Positions 1-7,653 of a stretch of 32,700 bases of DNA are shown one piece after another (the stretch's first letter is position 1; every line of letters begins with the position of its first letter). The notes below the pieces were generated by a model. The model was given only the letters and a program-made list of their open reading frames with translations. It had not been told where the DNA came from and searched no databases. The position numbers were made by a program, and so were the translations under genes. The DNA comes from Megasphaera sp. NM10 (GTDB lineage Bacteria; Bacillota; Negativicutes; Veillonellales; Megasphaeraceae), in NCBI RefSeq assembly GCF_000417505.1, contig NZ_APHY01000046.1, positions 38-32,737 on the forward strand, given 5' to 3'.

Positions 1-397
1 CGGTCTCCATTGCCGCCAAGCTCCGTGAAATGAAGCTTTTATCCGCAGCCAAGAAAGTCGAGGACAGCGTGGGCGAAACCTTGACCTATATGGATTTTCC
101 AACAGAACACTGGAGCCGGATCCGCACGAATAACCTAACAGAACGGGTGAATCGCGAGATACGCCTCTGTACACGGGCCATTGGTGCCTTTCCTGACGGC
201 AACAGTGCTTTGATGCTCGTCTGTGCCAGACTTCGTCATGTTGCCGCCTCGGAATGGGGCTCAAAACGCTATATGGATATGGAGCATCTATTCAAGATGG
301 AAATTGAGCAGCCAAATGACGAGGAAAATCCATATATCTGATTACGATATTTACTGGCGGATGAAATGAATTTGCGAAAGAATCTTGACACTACCCA
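1..397 (+). mobile_element. IS256-family (mutator type) insertion sequence, right part only
   Basis: The window opens inside an insertion sequence. The transposase C-terminus is followed by about 50 noncoding bases that end near position 396 in TTGACACTACCC. This looks like the terminal inverted repeat of a mutator-type IS: read inward it is GGGTAGTGTCAAGATTC. The left end lies outside the window, so neither the inverted repeat pair nor the target duplication can be checked. Restriction-gene sequence begins directly to the right, which suggests the element truncated that gene. Confidence 0.7.
3..341 (+). CDS. IS256-family transposase, C-terminal part (5' end outside window)
   Basis: The open frame runs from the window edge to TGA at 339-341, giving about 112 residues. 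The segment NNLTERVNREIR followed by TRAIGAFPDGNSALML and ARLRHVA is typical of the C-terminal end of mutator/IS256 DDE transposases. The Glu in the NLTER..NREIR motif is expected to be the third acidic residue of the catalytic triad. The first ATG, at 30, is internal and not a real start. The family would cut and paste the IS as a dimer bound to the terminal repeats. Whether the full gene is intact cannot be seen from here. Confidence 0.85.
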   Translation, partial: VSIAAKLREMKLLSAAKKVEDSVGETLTYMDFPTEHWSRIRTNNLTERVNREIRLCTRAIGAFPDGNSALMLVCARLRHVAASEWGSKRYMDMEHLFKMEIEQPNDEENPYI

Positions 398-411
398 CCT
401 ATGATTCTTAA

Positions 412-831
412 ATATTTACAGCTGAAAAAAATAAAGACTTTTCTAAGGCGTATCTTGCCAAGAAAAATGTGCAGGACTATGTATTTACCGATGGAACAGC
501 AGAAAAATCTATAGAATGAAAATTTGCAGAAGACATGGATTTGGACGACAAAGTGGTTGTATATGCTAAATTGCCGCGCGGTTTCCAGATTCCGACTCCT
601 GTTGGGAACTATGCACCGGACTGGGCAATAGCGTTCCAAAAGGGAACAGTGAAGCATATTTACTTTGTAGCTGAAACAAAAGGCTCTATGGAAAGCATGG
701 ATTTGCGTCCTATTGAACAGGCCAAGATTAAATGCGCTAAGACTTTGTTCAATGAAATTTCAACGGATGATGTAGTCTATGGCCAGGTAGATTCCTATCA
801 GAACCTGCTAATCATGATGAATGCTATTTGA
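412..831 (+). pseudogene. Type III restriction enzyme Res subunit, C-terminal nuclease remnant
   Basis: Translation in one frame gives a Res C-terminus: YVFTDG, then [35 protein letters not shown] and YFVAETKGS. The D in APDWA and the E and K in AETKG fit the PD-(D/E)XK endonuclease core that type III Res subunits carry after their helicase part. The frame is broken by TGA at 517-519 (SIE*KFAED) and by TAA at 409-411. The helicase domain and the mod methylase gene are absent. The piece is about 140 residues of a protein that is normally near 900-1000. It lies between an IS256-type end and a TnpB fragment, so it is a dead leftover of a restriction locus. Confidence 0.8.
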
Positions 832-846
832 GATAAATACGAGATT

Positions 847-885
847 AAAAAAAGCGCTGGACAATTATGCTGTTCAGCGTTTTTT
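847..885 (+). terminator. Rho-independent terminator after the res remnant
   Basis: An A-run leads into the stem CGCTGGACA / TGTTCAGCG (9 bp with one G-T pair) and a 7-nt loop, followed by TTTTTT. It lies 16 bases after the res stop codon. Confidence 0.75.
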
Positions 886-1340
886 GCTGTGCAAAAAAAT
901 TCAAAAAGGGCTTTTGCATCCGTCATCAGATAGGGATCATTGTCTGCGGCTATAATCGCGATTTCAAACGAGGACTAAAGCTGGGCAAAGTGACGAATCA
1001 GCATTTCACTCAAATCAGCTTGAGCTATCTGCGCAGTACCTTGAAATACCTGTGTGAACGCTACGGGATAACCTATCTGGAACAGGAAGAATCGTATACT
1101 TCTCAGGCCGGCTGCCTGGACTTGGACGATATTCCCGTATACCAGCCGGATGTCCCCTATACAGGAACGTTCAGCGGGACACGAATCCAGCGCGGCCTGT
1201 ACCGTTTCGCCAACGGCAGGACGGCCAATGCCGACATCAAGGGCGCTGCCAACATACTCCGTAAAAATAAGCAGAACTTCGATTTCGAGGGACTGTGTAA
1301 GGGGCTTTTGGACAGCCCTTTGAGAATAAGGCTATCCTGA
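867..1340 (+). pseudogene. tnpB: TnpB (IS200/IS605 OrfB) C-terminal fragment
   Basis: Clear TnpB similarity begins near 927 with IIVCGYNRDFKRG, then LGKVTNQHFTQI, the RuvC-II stretch EQEESYTSQ (catalytic Glu) and the RuvC-III stretch ANADIKGAANIL (catalytic Asp). About 140 residues remain of a protein that is usually 370-400. The N-terminal wedge and first RuvC Asp are missing, so it cannot act as an RNA-guided nuclease. The nominal first ATG lies inside the loop of the preceding terminator and is not credible. The usual CxxC zinc-ribbon cysteines between RuvC-II and III are absent, as in the GTRI-RGLY variants of this family. No tnpA is present. Confidence 0.85.
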
Positions 1341-1407
1341 TTTCAGGAGGAAACTTAAACAGCAACCTTCTCAAGAATCTCCCGCTTCTATAAGCGGGAG
1401 AGGTTCA
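1341..1407 (+). repeat. IS200/IS605-type right end with hairpin
   Basis: After the tnpB stop comes about 65 noncoding bases with a perfect 9-bp hairpin: CTCCCGCTT at 1379-1387, loop CTAT, and AAGCGGGAG at 1392-1400. It ends in AGGTTCA. This is the usual shape of an IS605-type right end, which is also the 3' part of the omega-RNA in TnpB systems. Aldo/keto reductase coding sequence starts immediately after (from about 1407), placing the IS boundary inside that gene. Confidence 0.75.
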
Positions 1408-2100
1408 GCTACCGTCTCATCGATACGGCCCACATGTACGATAACGAGGCCATCGTCGGCCAGGCTGTGGCCGAAAGCGGCCTTCGCCGGGAGGATGTCT
1501 TCATTACGACGAAACTGTGCCAGACCCGGGCCGGTTATGAGCTGGCCTGGCAGGGCATCGAAGAATCGCTGGCCCGGTTGCAGACCGACTATATCGACTT
1601 GCTGCTCATCCATGAGCCTTACGACGAGGCTTTGGATATGTATCGGGCCTTGACCGAAGCTTACCGCCAGGGCGTGATCCGGGCCATTGGCATTTCTAAT
1701 TTCAATGCTCGGGAATATCTTGATTTTATCGGAAGCTGTGATGTTATCCCCATGGTCAACCAAGTCGAGTGCCACATCTATTACAGACGAAAAGAGCTCC
1801 AGCAGGCACTTGTGACACAGGGGACACAAATACAGGCATGGATCCCTTTTACAGAAGGGAAAAAGCCCATATTCCAGGAGCCCATTTTACAGGCTGTCGG
1901 CGAGAAATACGGCAAGACGGCCGCACAGATTGCCTTGCAGTACCTGGTGCCAGGGCATCGGCGTCATTCCGAAATCGTCCCATCGGGAGCGGATGGTGGA
2001 GAATCTCGATATTTTCGACGTCACCCTGACACCGGACGACATGGCCCGGATTCAGCAGTTAGAGACGGGGAAAACCCTGTTTGGCTGGTATGAAGACTAA
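1407..2100 (+). pseudogene. Aldo/keto reductase, 5'-truncated and frameshifted
   Basis: The reading frame begins at the IS end with YRLIDTAHMYDNEAIVG, the AKR signature holding the catalytic Asp and Tyr. FITTKL supplies the Lys and LLLIHEP the His. The first 40 or so residues of the family, including the start codon, are missing because the IS right end replaces them. Near 1948 (CTGGTGCCAGGG) the frame shifts. The other frame then continues with GIGVIPKSSH, DIFDVTLTPDDM and LFGWYED to TAA at 2098-2100, the normal AKR C-terminus. A 2-base loss or a 1-base gain at that point would explain it. The family uses NADPH to reduce aldehydes and ketones in the cytoplasm. The gene is dead in this copy. 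Confidence 0.88.
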
Positions 2101-2107
2101 GTTTTTC

Positions 2108-2980
2108 TTATTTTTGTTTGGCATACCACTGGAACAAGGCCTGGGTCCCGCAGTTTTCCATGCCTTGGTCGGCCAGCTGGTCGTAGAGTTTTTTGGCTAA
2201 GCGCAGTCCGGGCAGGTCCAGTCCCATTTCGTCTGCCGATTCGATGGCGATGCGCATGTCTTTGAGGAAGTGTTTGATGTAAAAACCTGGTTTCGTATCG
2301 CCTTGCAGCATGCGCGGTGCCAGATTCGCCAGGGACCAGGAGCCGGCGGCTCCGGCGGAAAGGGTGGCGATGACTTTTTCCGGGTCGAGGCCGCTTTTTT
2401 TCGCGTAGGCCATGGCTTCGCAGACACCCATCATGTTCGAGGCGATGGCGATTTGGTTGCTCATCTTGGCATACTGGCCGCTGCCGGCCGGGCCGAAATA
2501 GGTCAGGGTCTGGCCCATAGCCGAGAAAATAGGCTTCATGGCTTCAAAGGCCGCTTCTTCGCCGCCGGCCATGATGGCCAGTGTCCCTTGACGGGCGCCG
2601 ATGTCGCCGCCGGAAACGGGTGCATCCAAGGCTTCGATGCCCTGTTTTTTGGCCTGGGCGTAGATGCGCTTGGCCAGGGAAGGACTGGACGTGGTCATGT
2701 CGATGACGAAACCGCCCTGTTTGCCGCGAAAGATGCCCTGGTCACCGAAATAGACGGCTTCCACGTCTTGGGGATAACCGACCATGGTCATGACGACGTC
2801 CGATTGGGCGGCTAATTCTGCCTGCGAATCGAACCAGCGGCAGCCTTCCTGGATGAGCTTTTCGGCCTTGGCTTTCGTCCGCGTGTTGATGTTGACGGGA
2901 TAGCCGGCTTTCTGTAAATTCCGGATCATGCCGCTGCCCATGACACCGGTCCCGATGAATCCGATACGTTGTATATTCAT
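2108..2980 (-). CDS. Beta-hydroxyacid dehydrogenase (3-hydroxyisobutyrate dehydrogenase / tartronate semialdehyde reductase family)
   Basis: This 290-residue protein is of normal length for the family. The Rossmann motif GFIGTGVMGSGM spans residues 7-18. The substrate-binding signature DAPVSGGDIGARQGT spans 119-133. The catalytic Lys172 and Asn175 lie in GQYAKMSNQ. The enzyme interconverts a beta-hydroxyacid and its semialdehyde with NAD(P) in the cytoplasm. The exact substrate (3-hydroxyisobutyrate, glycerate or another) cannot be fixed from sequence. The start is supported by GAGGAGG seven to eight bases upstream. The gene converges on the broken aldo/keto reductase with 7 bp between the stops. 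A TATAAT-like -10 box lies on this strand around 3009-3014 but has no good -35. Confidence 0.88.
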   Translation of the reverse strand: MNIQRIGFIGTGVMGSGMIRNLQKAGYPVNINTRTKAKAEKLIQEGCRWFDSQAELAAQSDVVMTMVGYPQDVEAVYFGDQGIFRGKQGGFVIDMTTSSPSLAKRIYAQAKKQGIEALDAPVSGGDIGARQGTLAIMAGGEEAAFEAMKPIFSAMGQTLTYFGPAGSGQYAKMSNQIAIASNMMGVCEAMAYAKKSGLDPEKVIATLSAGAAGSWSLANLAPRMLQGDTKPGFYIKHFLKDMRIAIESADEMGLDLPGLRLAKKLYDQLADQGMENCGTQALFQWYAKQK

Positions 2981-3036
2981 GATGATGCCTCCTCTGTGTT
3001 TTCTTTTATTATATCATGAAACGGGAAGAAACGATA

Positions 3037-3065
3037 TTGACAAAGAACGAATTGCCTGTTATAAT
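3037..3065 (+). promoter_or_regulatory. Sigma-A/70 promoter for the riboswitch-terC transcript
   Basis: TTGACA at 3037-3042, a 17-base spacer, and TATAAT at 3060-3065: a perfect consensus promoter. Transcription would start near 3072, about 10 bases before the riboswitch aptamer. Confidence 0.85.
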
Positions 3066-3082
3066 TAGCCTACAATCGAATC

Positions 3083-3178
3083 GCGAAGGGGAGTAACCTC
3101 TCGTCAGTTGTCATCAACATCGTGCCGTCATTGACCGGCTGGTGGCAGCGTTGCTATCGCAATGGGTGAGACTTTCGC
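3083..3178 (+). promoter_or_regulatory. yybP-ykoY (manganese) riboswitch aptamer
   Basis: The conserved pieces of the yybP-ykoY motif occur in order: GCGAAGGGGAGTAA at 3083-3096, TCGTCA, ACCGGC, and GGGTGAGACTTTCGC at 3164-3178. P1 pairs GCGAA with TTCGC. The class senses Mn2+ and usually switches genes on. The 3' strand of P1 overlaps the 5' arm of the following terminator, so the two structures exclude each other, as expected of an ON switch. Confidence 0.88.
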
Positions 3179-3224
3179 ATGATACCAGTTTTGCTGATAC
3201 CATGCGGAAGTCTCTTTTGTTTTT
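3168..3224 (+). terminator. Riboswitch-controlled terminator
   Basis: A long hairpin has GAGACTTTCGCATG at 3168-3181 pairing with CATGCGGAAGTCTC at 3201-3214 (14 bp, one G-T pair), extended inward by ATACCAG / CTGATAC. It is followed by TTTTGTTTTT. Its 5' arm shares bases 3168-3178 with riboswitch P1. With metal bound, P1 should form and transcription should read through into terC. Confidence 0.85.
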
Positions 3225-3242
3225 CAGAGAAAGAGGTATATT

Positions 3243-3920
3243 ATGGAAATCTTATCGATGCAATTTTTCATGGCTTTAGGCTCTATCATTTTACTGGATA
3301 TCCTCCTCGGCGGCGATAATGCCGTCGTCATCGCCATGGCGGCCAATAAACTGCCGGCCAATCTGCGCCGCAAAGCCATCCTCATCGGGACCGGCGGCGC
3401 TGTCGTCATCCGTCTGGTCATGACCCTCATCGCCGTCTGGCTGTTGACGATTCCCTTTTTACAGGCCTTAGGCGGCCTCATCCTGCTGCCCATTGCTGTG
3501 AAATTGCTCATTCCGGAAGAACACGATGAGAACGTGACGGCTTCGGACAGCCTCATGGGAGCCATCAAGACCATCATCATCGCCGACGCAGCCATGGGCG
3601 TCGACAACGTCCTGGCCATCGCCGGGGCTTCGCACGGCAGCTTCCTCCTCGTCGCCTGCGGCTTCCTCATCAGCATCCCCATCATCGTCGGCGGCAGTAC
3701 GGTCATCGGCAAGCTCATGGACCGCTTCCCGGTCATCCTCTATGCCGGCGCCGGGTTGCTGGGCTGGACAGCTGGTTCCATGATCGGCCACGATAAAATC
3801 TTGGGGACCCTGATGCAGCAAATCGCCGGTGCCTGGGCACCCATGACCCTTCAGGCCGTACTAGCTGCCGGTGTCATCGCCATCGGCCTGTGGATGAGCC
3901 GGAAACGAGCTGTACAGTAA
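3243..3920 (+). CDS. TerC/YjbE-family integral membrane protein (probable Mn2+ exporter)
   Basis: This 225-residue protein has about seven hydrophobic helices. It carries two TerC signature stretches with acidic residues in the membrane: ILLGGDNAVVIAMA near the N-terminus and MGVDNVLAIAGA in the middle. That matches the YjbE-type TerC proteins of Firmicutes. TerC proteins act in the cytoplasmic membrane in manganese efflux or metal loading of exported enzymes. The yybP-ykoY riboswitch and its terminator directly upstream support manganese as the signal. The start at 3243 is preceded by AAGAGG. The gene is monocistronic, with its own promoter, switch and 3' terminator. Confidence 0.9.
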   Translation: MEILSMQFFMALGSIILLDILLGGDNAVVIAMAANKLPANLRRKAILIGTGGAVVIRLVMTLIAVWLLTIPFLQALGGLILLPIAVKLLIPEEHDENVTASDSLMGAIKTIIIADAAMGVDNVLAIAGASHGSFLLVACGFLISIPIIVGGSTVIGKLMDRFPVILYAGAGLLGWTAGSMIGHDKILGTLMQQIAGAWAPMTLQAVLAAGVIAIGLWMSRKRAVQ

Positions 3921-3921
3921 T

Positions 3922-3957
3922 AAAAAGGCACTGTCGCATGAAGACAGTGCTTTTTTA
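3922..3957 (+). terminator. Rho-independent terminator of terC
   Basis: AAAAAG leads into the 8-bp stem GCACTGTC (3928-3935) / GACAGTGC (3943-3950), loop GCATGAA, then TTTTTT. It sits directly after the stop codon. Confidence 0.85.
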
Positions 3958-4045
3958 GCAGTCAGCGGTTAGCAGTTAGCGAATGGTTTTAAATTTAAAA
4001 GGTTTCTCTGTAAACTACAAACTCTGTGCTTCAAACTATAAAGTA
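3955..4045 (+). repeat. Dispersed intergenic repeat with 7-base periodicity (copy A)
   Basis: Directly after the terminator come four heptamers, TTAGCAG TCAGCGG TTAGCAG TTAGCGA. An AT-rich centre beginning GAATGG follows, then a second heptamer-periodic arm in the opposite sense (AAACTAC AAACTCT GTGCTTC AAACTAT). The same architecture, also next to a terminator, occurs in reverse orientation near 24296-24440 and partly at 12527-12557 and 7654-7678. It fills most of the terC-thiaminase gap. Confidence 0.6.
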
Positions 4046-4048
4046 AAA

Positions 4049-4078
4049 GTGACTACGCATGATGACATATGCTACAAT
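4049..4078 (+). promoter_or_regulatory. Possible promoter of the thiaminase gene
   Basis: GTGACT at 4049-4054 and TACAAT at 4073-4078 are 18 bases apart. The leader that follows holds a small hairpin (GCAGG/CCTGC around 4091-4107). No CTGAGA-type TPP riboswitch core is present. Confidence 0.4.
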
Positions 4079-4136
4079 GTAAATTGGCTGGCAGGGCTTT
4101 GCCTGCTGGCTAATTTATGTTGAAGGGGATAAGCAT

Positions 4137-5321
4137 ATGAGACAACGATTATTTCGTATCATTTTAAGCCTGGCCTTTTCCATGATGACTGTGGTGACAG
4201 GGATGGCCAGTGAACCGGGACAGGGAACGGAGATAGACAAAAAGGTGCTGACCGTAGGATTGTTCCGCTATGTTCCTGATATTAAGGCCTTTGAAACGGC
4301 TTTAACTGCGCAATGGAAGAATATCGAACCCGATGTGACATTGCGTTTCGTCGATTGGGATTGCTATTTTGAAGAACCGAAAAGTGATGTTTTTGTCTTC
4401 GATGGCCTTTATGCGCCGCAATATATAGAAAAAGGGCTGCTTTATCCCTTAGGAGAAACCATTCCAGCCCGCTCTGCCTATCCAGACTGGACGTTAGAAC
4501 AGGGGTACTCTCGGGGAACGTATTACGGCATCCCGCAGATGGTCTGCATGGATACGCTGTTTTACCACAAAGAGGATCATGCCGTATCCCGTGTCCAGAC
4601 GATGCAACAGCTTTATGAAGCCATCGGTCCACGGAAGACCCAGGCATTGCTTCCCGGACGAGACGAAGGTGTCATCGCTGATTTCAGCTTAAATAATGAA
4701 ATGAAGTACTATAATATTCTTCAGGACCATACAGGAAAGGTCGTTCCCGTGCAGGCCATGGGAGACGTTCAAGCAGATGCCATGCAGTATTTGAAGGAAT
4801 TGTACGCGATGACGGGCACTGCGACGGGCCGTTATGACGATGGCAATGAATTTACGCGGGCTGAATGGTTTGCCCAGGGCCATGGCCGGGCGTTGTATGC
4901 CTATCCGGAAGCGATGAGTGCCATTGTCCGCTTCGGGTAGGGTAATTATACAGAAGTGAAGGCCATTTCCAGCTGTGAACATCCCGATGTAGCGACGGCC
5001 TATGTTGATTACGTCAGCATCTCTTCCCAGATTCCAGTGAATAAGGTGGAACCGGCTAAAAAATTAGTTGCCTTATTGACTTCTAAGCCTTTCATGATGG
5101 CCGCCCTGAAACCGGCTTCGAAAGAAGGCGTACCGCAGTATCTCTTAGCGGCTCGTCGGGACGTCATGCAGGAATTGGCTGCGTCGGACCCGAATTATCA
5201 GAAGTTGTACCGGCATTTATATCGTGCTAAATCGTGGCATGTCATGACGGGAACAAAAGATTTTGCTGCATGGGAAGCTAAAGTCGGGCCCGTTATCGAA
5301 AAAGGGTTGAAAAATCAGTAA
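4137..5321 (+). pseudogene. Thiaminase I (thiamine pyridinylase), interrupted by an in-frame TAG
   Basis: The N-terminus is a signal peptide (RLFRIILSLAFSMMTVVTGMAS), followed by a periplasmic-binding-protein-like fold. From memory of Bacillus thiaminolyticus thiaminase I, close matches include LTVGLFRYVPD, DVFVFDGLYAPQYIEKGLL, YGIPQMVCMDTLFYHK (with the nucleophilic Cys) and RAEWFAQGHGRALYAYPEAM. TAG at 4938-4940 stops the first part at residue 267. The same frame continues with GNYTEVKAISS, SISSQIPV and PQYLLAARRDV to TAA at 5321, giving about 394 residues in all, the family's length. The enzyme replaces the thiazole of thiamine by base exchange with a nucleophile and is exported. In this copy the C-terminal lobe would be lost unless the TAG is read through or is a sequence error. 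Confidence 0.82.
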
Positions 5322-5385
5322 AGTTTGGTAATCAAGGTGTGGCTCATACCGATGCAGAAATCCTCCATATCATGGAGAATCCGTC

Positions 5386-5997
5386 TCAGATTTGAAAGAA
5401 CTGCACGAAGGTATAGCCTAAATGGAGGCCGTACAGCATGAGGACGGTGCCGCAGAGGACGTTGATGGTGCGCAGGATGCGGGGTGTCATGGCGTGGCGG
5501 AAGGCGGCGACGCAGCCCGTGAGCGAGAGGAACCACAGGCCCGATGCCAGGAGGACACCGGTCAGGAAGGGCGTGGCTTCGGCGGCAGGCAGGGTGATGC
5601 GGAAGGCGCCGAGGAGCATCGTGCCGTCTAAAATGGCCTGAGGATTCATCCAGGTGACGATACAGGCTTTGGAAACGGTCTGGCCCAGAGAGGCCGGCTG
5701 ACCTTTAAGGGTCAGCGCATCCGGTACCTGGCGAATCATGCCATAGGCCATGTAGAGGATGAGCAGCGTACCTGCGCCCAGAATGACCGCTTTGAGCCAG
5801 GGAAGATGATCCAGCAGGCTGCCGATGCCGTAAAAACAGCTCAGCGACAGACTGATGTCGAAGAACAAGACGATGAGCGCTGTCACGACGGCGCGGCGCA
5901 GGGAATGGGATAACGCTGAATGGATGACGAAGAGATTCTGCATGCCAATGGGAGCGACGTAAGCCAGTCCCATGGTCAGGCCTTGGAAAAAGAACAT
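5386..5997 (-). CDS. LysE/ArgO-family amino acid exporter
   Basis: This is a 203-residue membrane protein with about six helices. The N-terminal segment FFQGLTMGLAYVAPIGMQNLFV is the LysE/RhtB signature (GxxPGPxxxx-like region), and WMNPQAILDG is the conserved mid-protein loop. The family exports basic or other amino acids by proton or solute exchange at the inner membrane. The start at 5997 is chosen because AAGGAGG lies seven bases upstream; a start nine codons earlier would place that site inside the gene. It is divergent from a MocR-type regulator, a common pairing in which the regulator senses an amino acid or vitamin B6 vitamer and controls the exporter. Confidence 0.85.
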   Translation of the reverse strand: MFFFQGLTMGLAYVAPIGMQNLFVIHSALSHSLRRAVVTALIVLFFDISLSLSCFYGIGSLLDHLPWLKAVILGAGTLLILYMAYGMIRQVPDALTLKGQPASLGQTVSKACIVTWMNPQAILDGTMLLGAFRITLPAAEATPFLTGVLLASGLWFLSLTGCVAAFRHAMTPRILRTINVLCGTVLMLYGLHLGYTFVQFFQI

Positions 5998-6016
5998 AAA
6001 AAAGCCTCCTTCTTTT

Positions 6017-6117
6017 CCAACCAAAGAAAGTTGGTTCGTATGGTATAATCACAGTATAACAGAGCTATGCCGGATTCCAACCAGCCAAAGCGATGTGAAT
6101 TATACTAACCAAAAAGG
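6017..6117. promoter_or_regulatory. Divergent promoter region with candidate MocR operators
   Basis: The 130-bp gap between lysE and mocR holds three related direct motifs: CCAACCAAAG (6017-6026), CCAACCAGCC (6077-6086) and CTAACCAAAA (6105-6114). A GTTGGTT at 6030-6036 is inverted to the first. For the leftward gene, TTGGAA (6075-6080, reverse strand) and TATACT (6053-6058, reverse strand) are 16 apart. For the rightward gene, TTGGTT (6031-6036) and TATAAC (6055-6060) are 18 apart. The -10 boxes overlap, so one protein could control both directions. MocR proteins commonly bind direct repeats; the assignment here is inference. Confidence 0.45.
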
Positions 6118-6127
6118 AGACGATGTG

Positions 6128-7600
6128 ATGAAGCGGCATATTCCCGTGCAAATCGAATGGCATCCCGACCCGGCGCAGGCCGTGCCCGTATACCGGCAAA
6201 TCCTCGAATGGATGTATGGAAAAATGGAAAGCGGTGAATGGCCGGCCGGGACGCGCCTGCCGTCTCAGCGCGAGATGGCCCGGCATTTCCAGGTGAACCG
6301 GAGTACTCTGAACCAGGCTCTGAAGCCGCTATTGGAAGCGGGCGTACTCCAGGGCCGGGGCAGCCAGGGGACGGTCATAGCCAGTACGGCCTGGTCCCTG
6401 CGCCTGCCGGTTCAGCCGGATTGGAACCGTTACATGACGGCTGGCTATTTCCGGGCCAATCAGGAAGTCGTCCAGGCCATCAATACCCTGGAGTTCGATG
6501 ACCGCCTGGTCCGTCTCGGTACGGGCGAACTGGACCCCAGGCTGTTCCCGCAGGATGCCTTCCGCCAGACTTTGCGGGATGTGGCCGATGCCATTACCTC
6601 CCTGGGCTATGTCGAGCCGTTGGGGATGCCCGCCCTGCGTCAGGCTCTGGCTGGGTATGCCAGAAAGCGGAATTCAATCGTGGCGCCGTCGTCCATCCTG
6701 ATTACGTCTGGCGCCCTACAGGGGCTCCAGCTCATATCGGCAGGGCTTCTCCGCGGCGGGGCGACGGTTTACGTCGAAGACCCGACGTATGTCAAATCGC
6801 TCCAGGTCTTCCAGTCTGCCCATCTTCGCCTCTGCGGCCTGCCCATGGACGACCAGGGCCTGTCGCTGGAAGCCCTGGAAAAGCACTTGCGCCAGTCTTC
6901 AGATAGGGGCAACAGCGTCCTCTATACCATCCCGACGAACCACAATCCGACAGGCCGGACCCTAAGCCGCCGACGCCGCATCCAGCTCCTGGAATTATGC
7001 AGCCGCTATGACCTGCCCATCATTGAAGACGGGGCATATGAAGAACTGACCTTTGACGGAACGCCGCCGCCATCTCTGAAAAGCCTGGACCCTGGCGGCC
7101 GGGTCCTCTATTTGGGGAGTGTTTCCAAATCTTTGGCGCCCGGGCTGCGCATCGGCTGGATGATAGCGCCGGAACCGGTCGTACAGCGTTTGGGCGACGT
7201 CAAGATGCAGATCGACTATGGCGCCAGCTCCCTGTCCCAGCAAGTCTTGGCCCGGTTCTTGACCAGCGGCCGTTATGAACAGTATCTGGATGGGCTGCGC
7301 TGTGAATTGCAGCGGCGCTGCCAGGCAGCCTGTCAGTCCTTGTCCGAAGTCTTTGCGGACATGGCAGACTGGCAGGTGCCGCAGGGCGGTTTTTATATTT
7401 GGCTTACCTTCCGCAGCAGACTTCCCATGGAACTGCTCTTCCGCAAAGCCGTATCGGCTGGCGTCCTCATCAATCCCGGCGATATCTATTCCAGCCGCCA
7501 CACCCAGTCTCTGCGCCTGTCCTATGCCCATACGACGCCGGAAGAATTCCGCCAGGCTGTCAGTCAGCTGGCTGTGGTTGTCCGTTCGCTGGAAGGATGA
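6128..7600 (+). CDS. MocR/PdxR-type transcriptional regulator (GntR HTH + aminotransferase-I domain)
   Basis: This 490-residue protein is two-domain. Residues 15-80 form a GntR winged helix (PVYRQILEWMYGKMESGEW, LPSQREMARHFQVNRSTLNQAL). Residues 120-490 form a fold-type I aminotransferase domain with NHNPTGRTLS and the PLP-binding Lys334 in SVSKSLAPGLRIGW. MocR proteins use the PLP domain as a sensor rather than an enzyme. The start at 6128 follows AAAAAGGAG by about eight bases; the frame is open further upstream but lacks a ribosome site. The gene is divergent from a LysE exporter, its likely target. Its length and key residues look intact. Confidence 0.88.
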   Translation: MKRHIPVQIEWHPDPAQAVPVYRQILEWMYGKMESGEWPAGTRLPSQREMARHFQVNRSTLNQALKPLLEAGVLQGRGSQGTVIASTAWSLRLPVQPDWNRYMTAGYFRANQEVVQAINTLEFDDRLVRLGTGELDPRLFPQDAFRQTLRDVADAITSLGYVEPLGMPALRQALAGYARKRNSIVAPSSILITSGALQGLQLISAGLLRGGATVYVEDPTYVKSLQVFQSAHLRLCGLPMDDQGLSLEALEKHLRQSSDRGNSVLYTIPTNHNPTGRTLSRRRRIQLLELCSRYDLPIIEDGAYEELTFDGTPPPSLKSLDPGGRVLYLGSVSKSLAPGLRIGWMIAPEPVVQRLGDVKMQIDYGASSLSQQVLARFLTSGRYEQYLDGLRCELQRRCQAACQSLSEVFADMADWQVPQGGFYIWLTFRSRLPMELLFRKAVSAGVLINPGDIYSSRHTQSLRLSYAHTTPEEFRQAVSQLAVVVRSLEG

Positions 7601-7623
7601 AAGATACCGTGAAGCCTTCAGCC

Positions 7624-7653
7624 TTGCAGTCTTCAGCAAAAAATTCGTATACT
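7624..7653 (+). promoter_or_regulatory. Possible promoter of the OYE-yfcE operon
   Basis: TTGCAG at 7624-7629, an 18-base spacer, and TATACT at 7648-7653. It lies 50 bases before the gene start and just before a heptamer repeat. Confidence 0.45.

Noticed and set aside
4079-4136. TPP riboswitch ahead of the thiaminase gene
   Set aside because: The leader has a small GCAGG/CCTGC hairpin but none of the conserved TPP elements such as CTGAGA, and it is too short.
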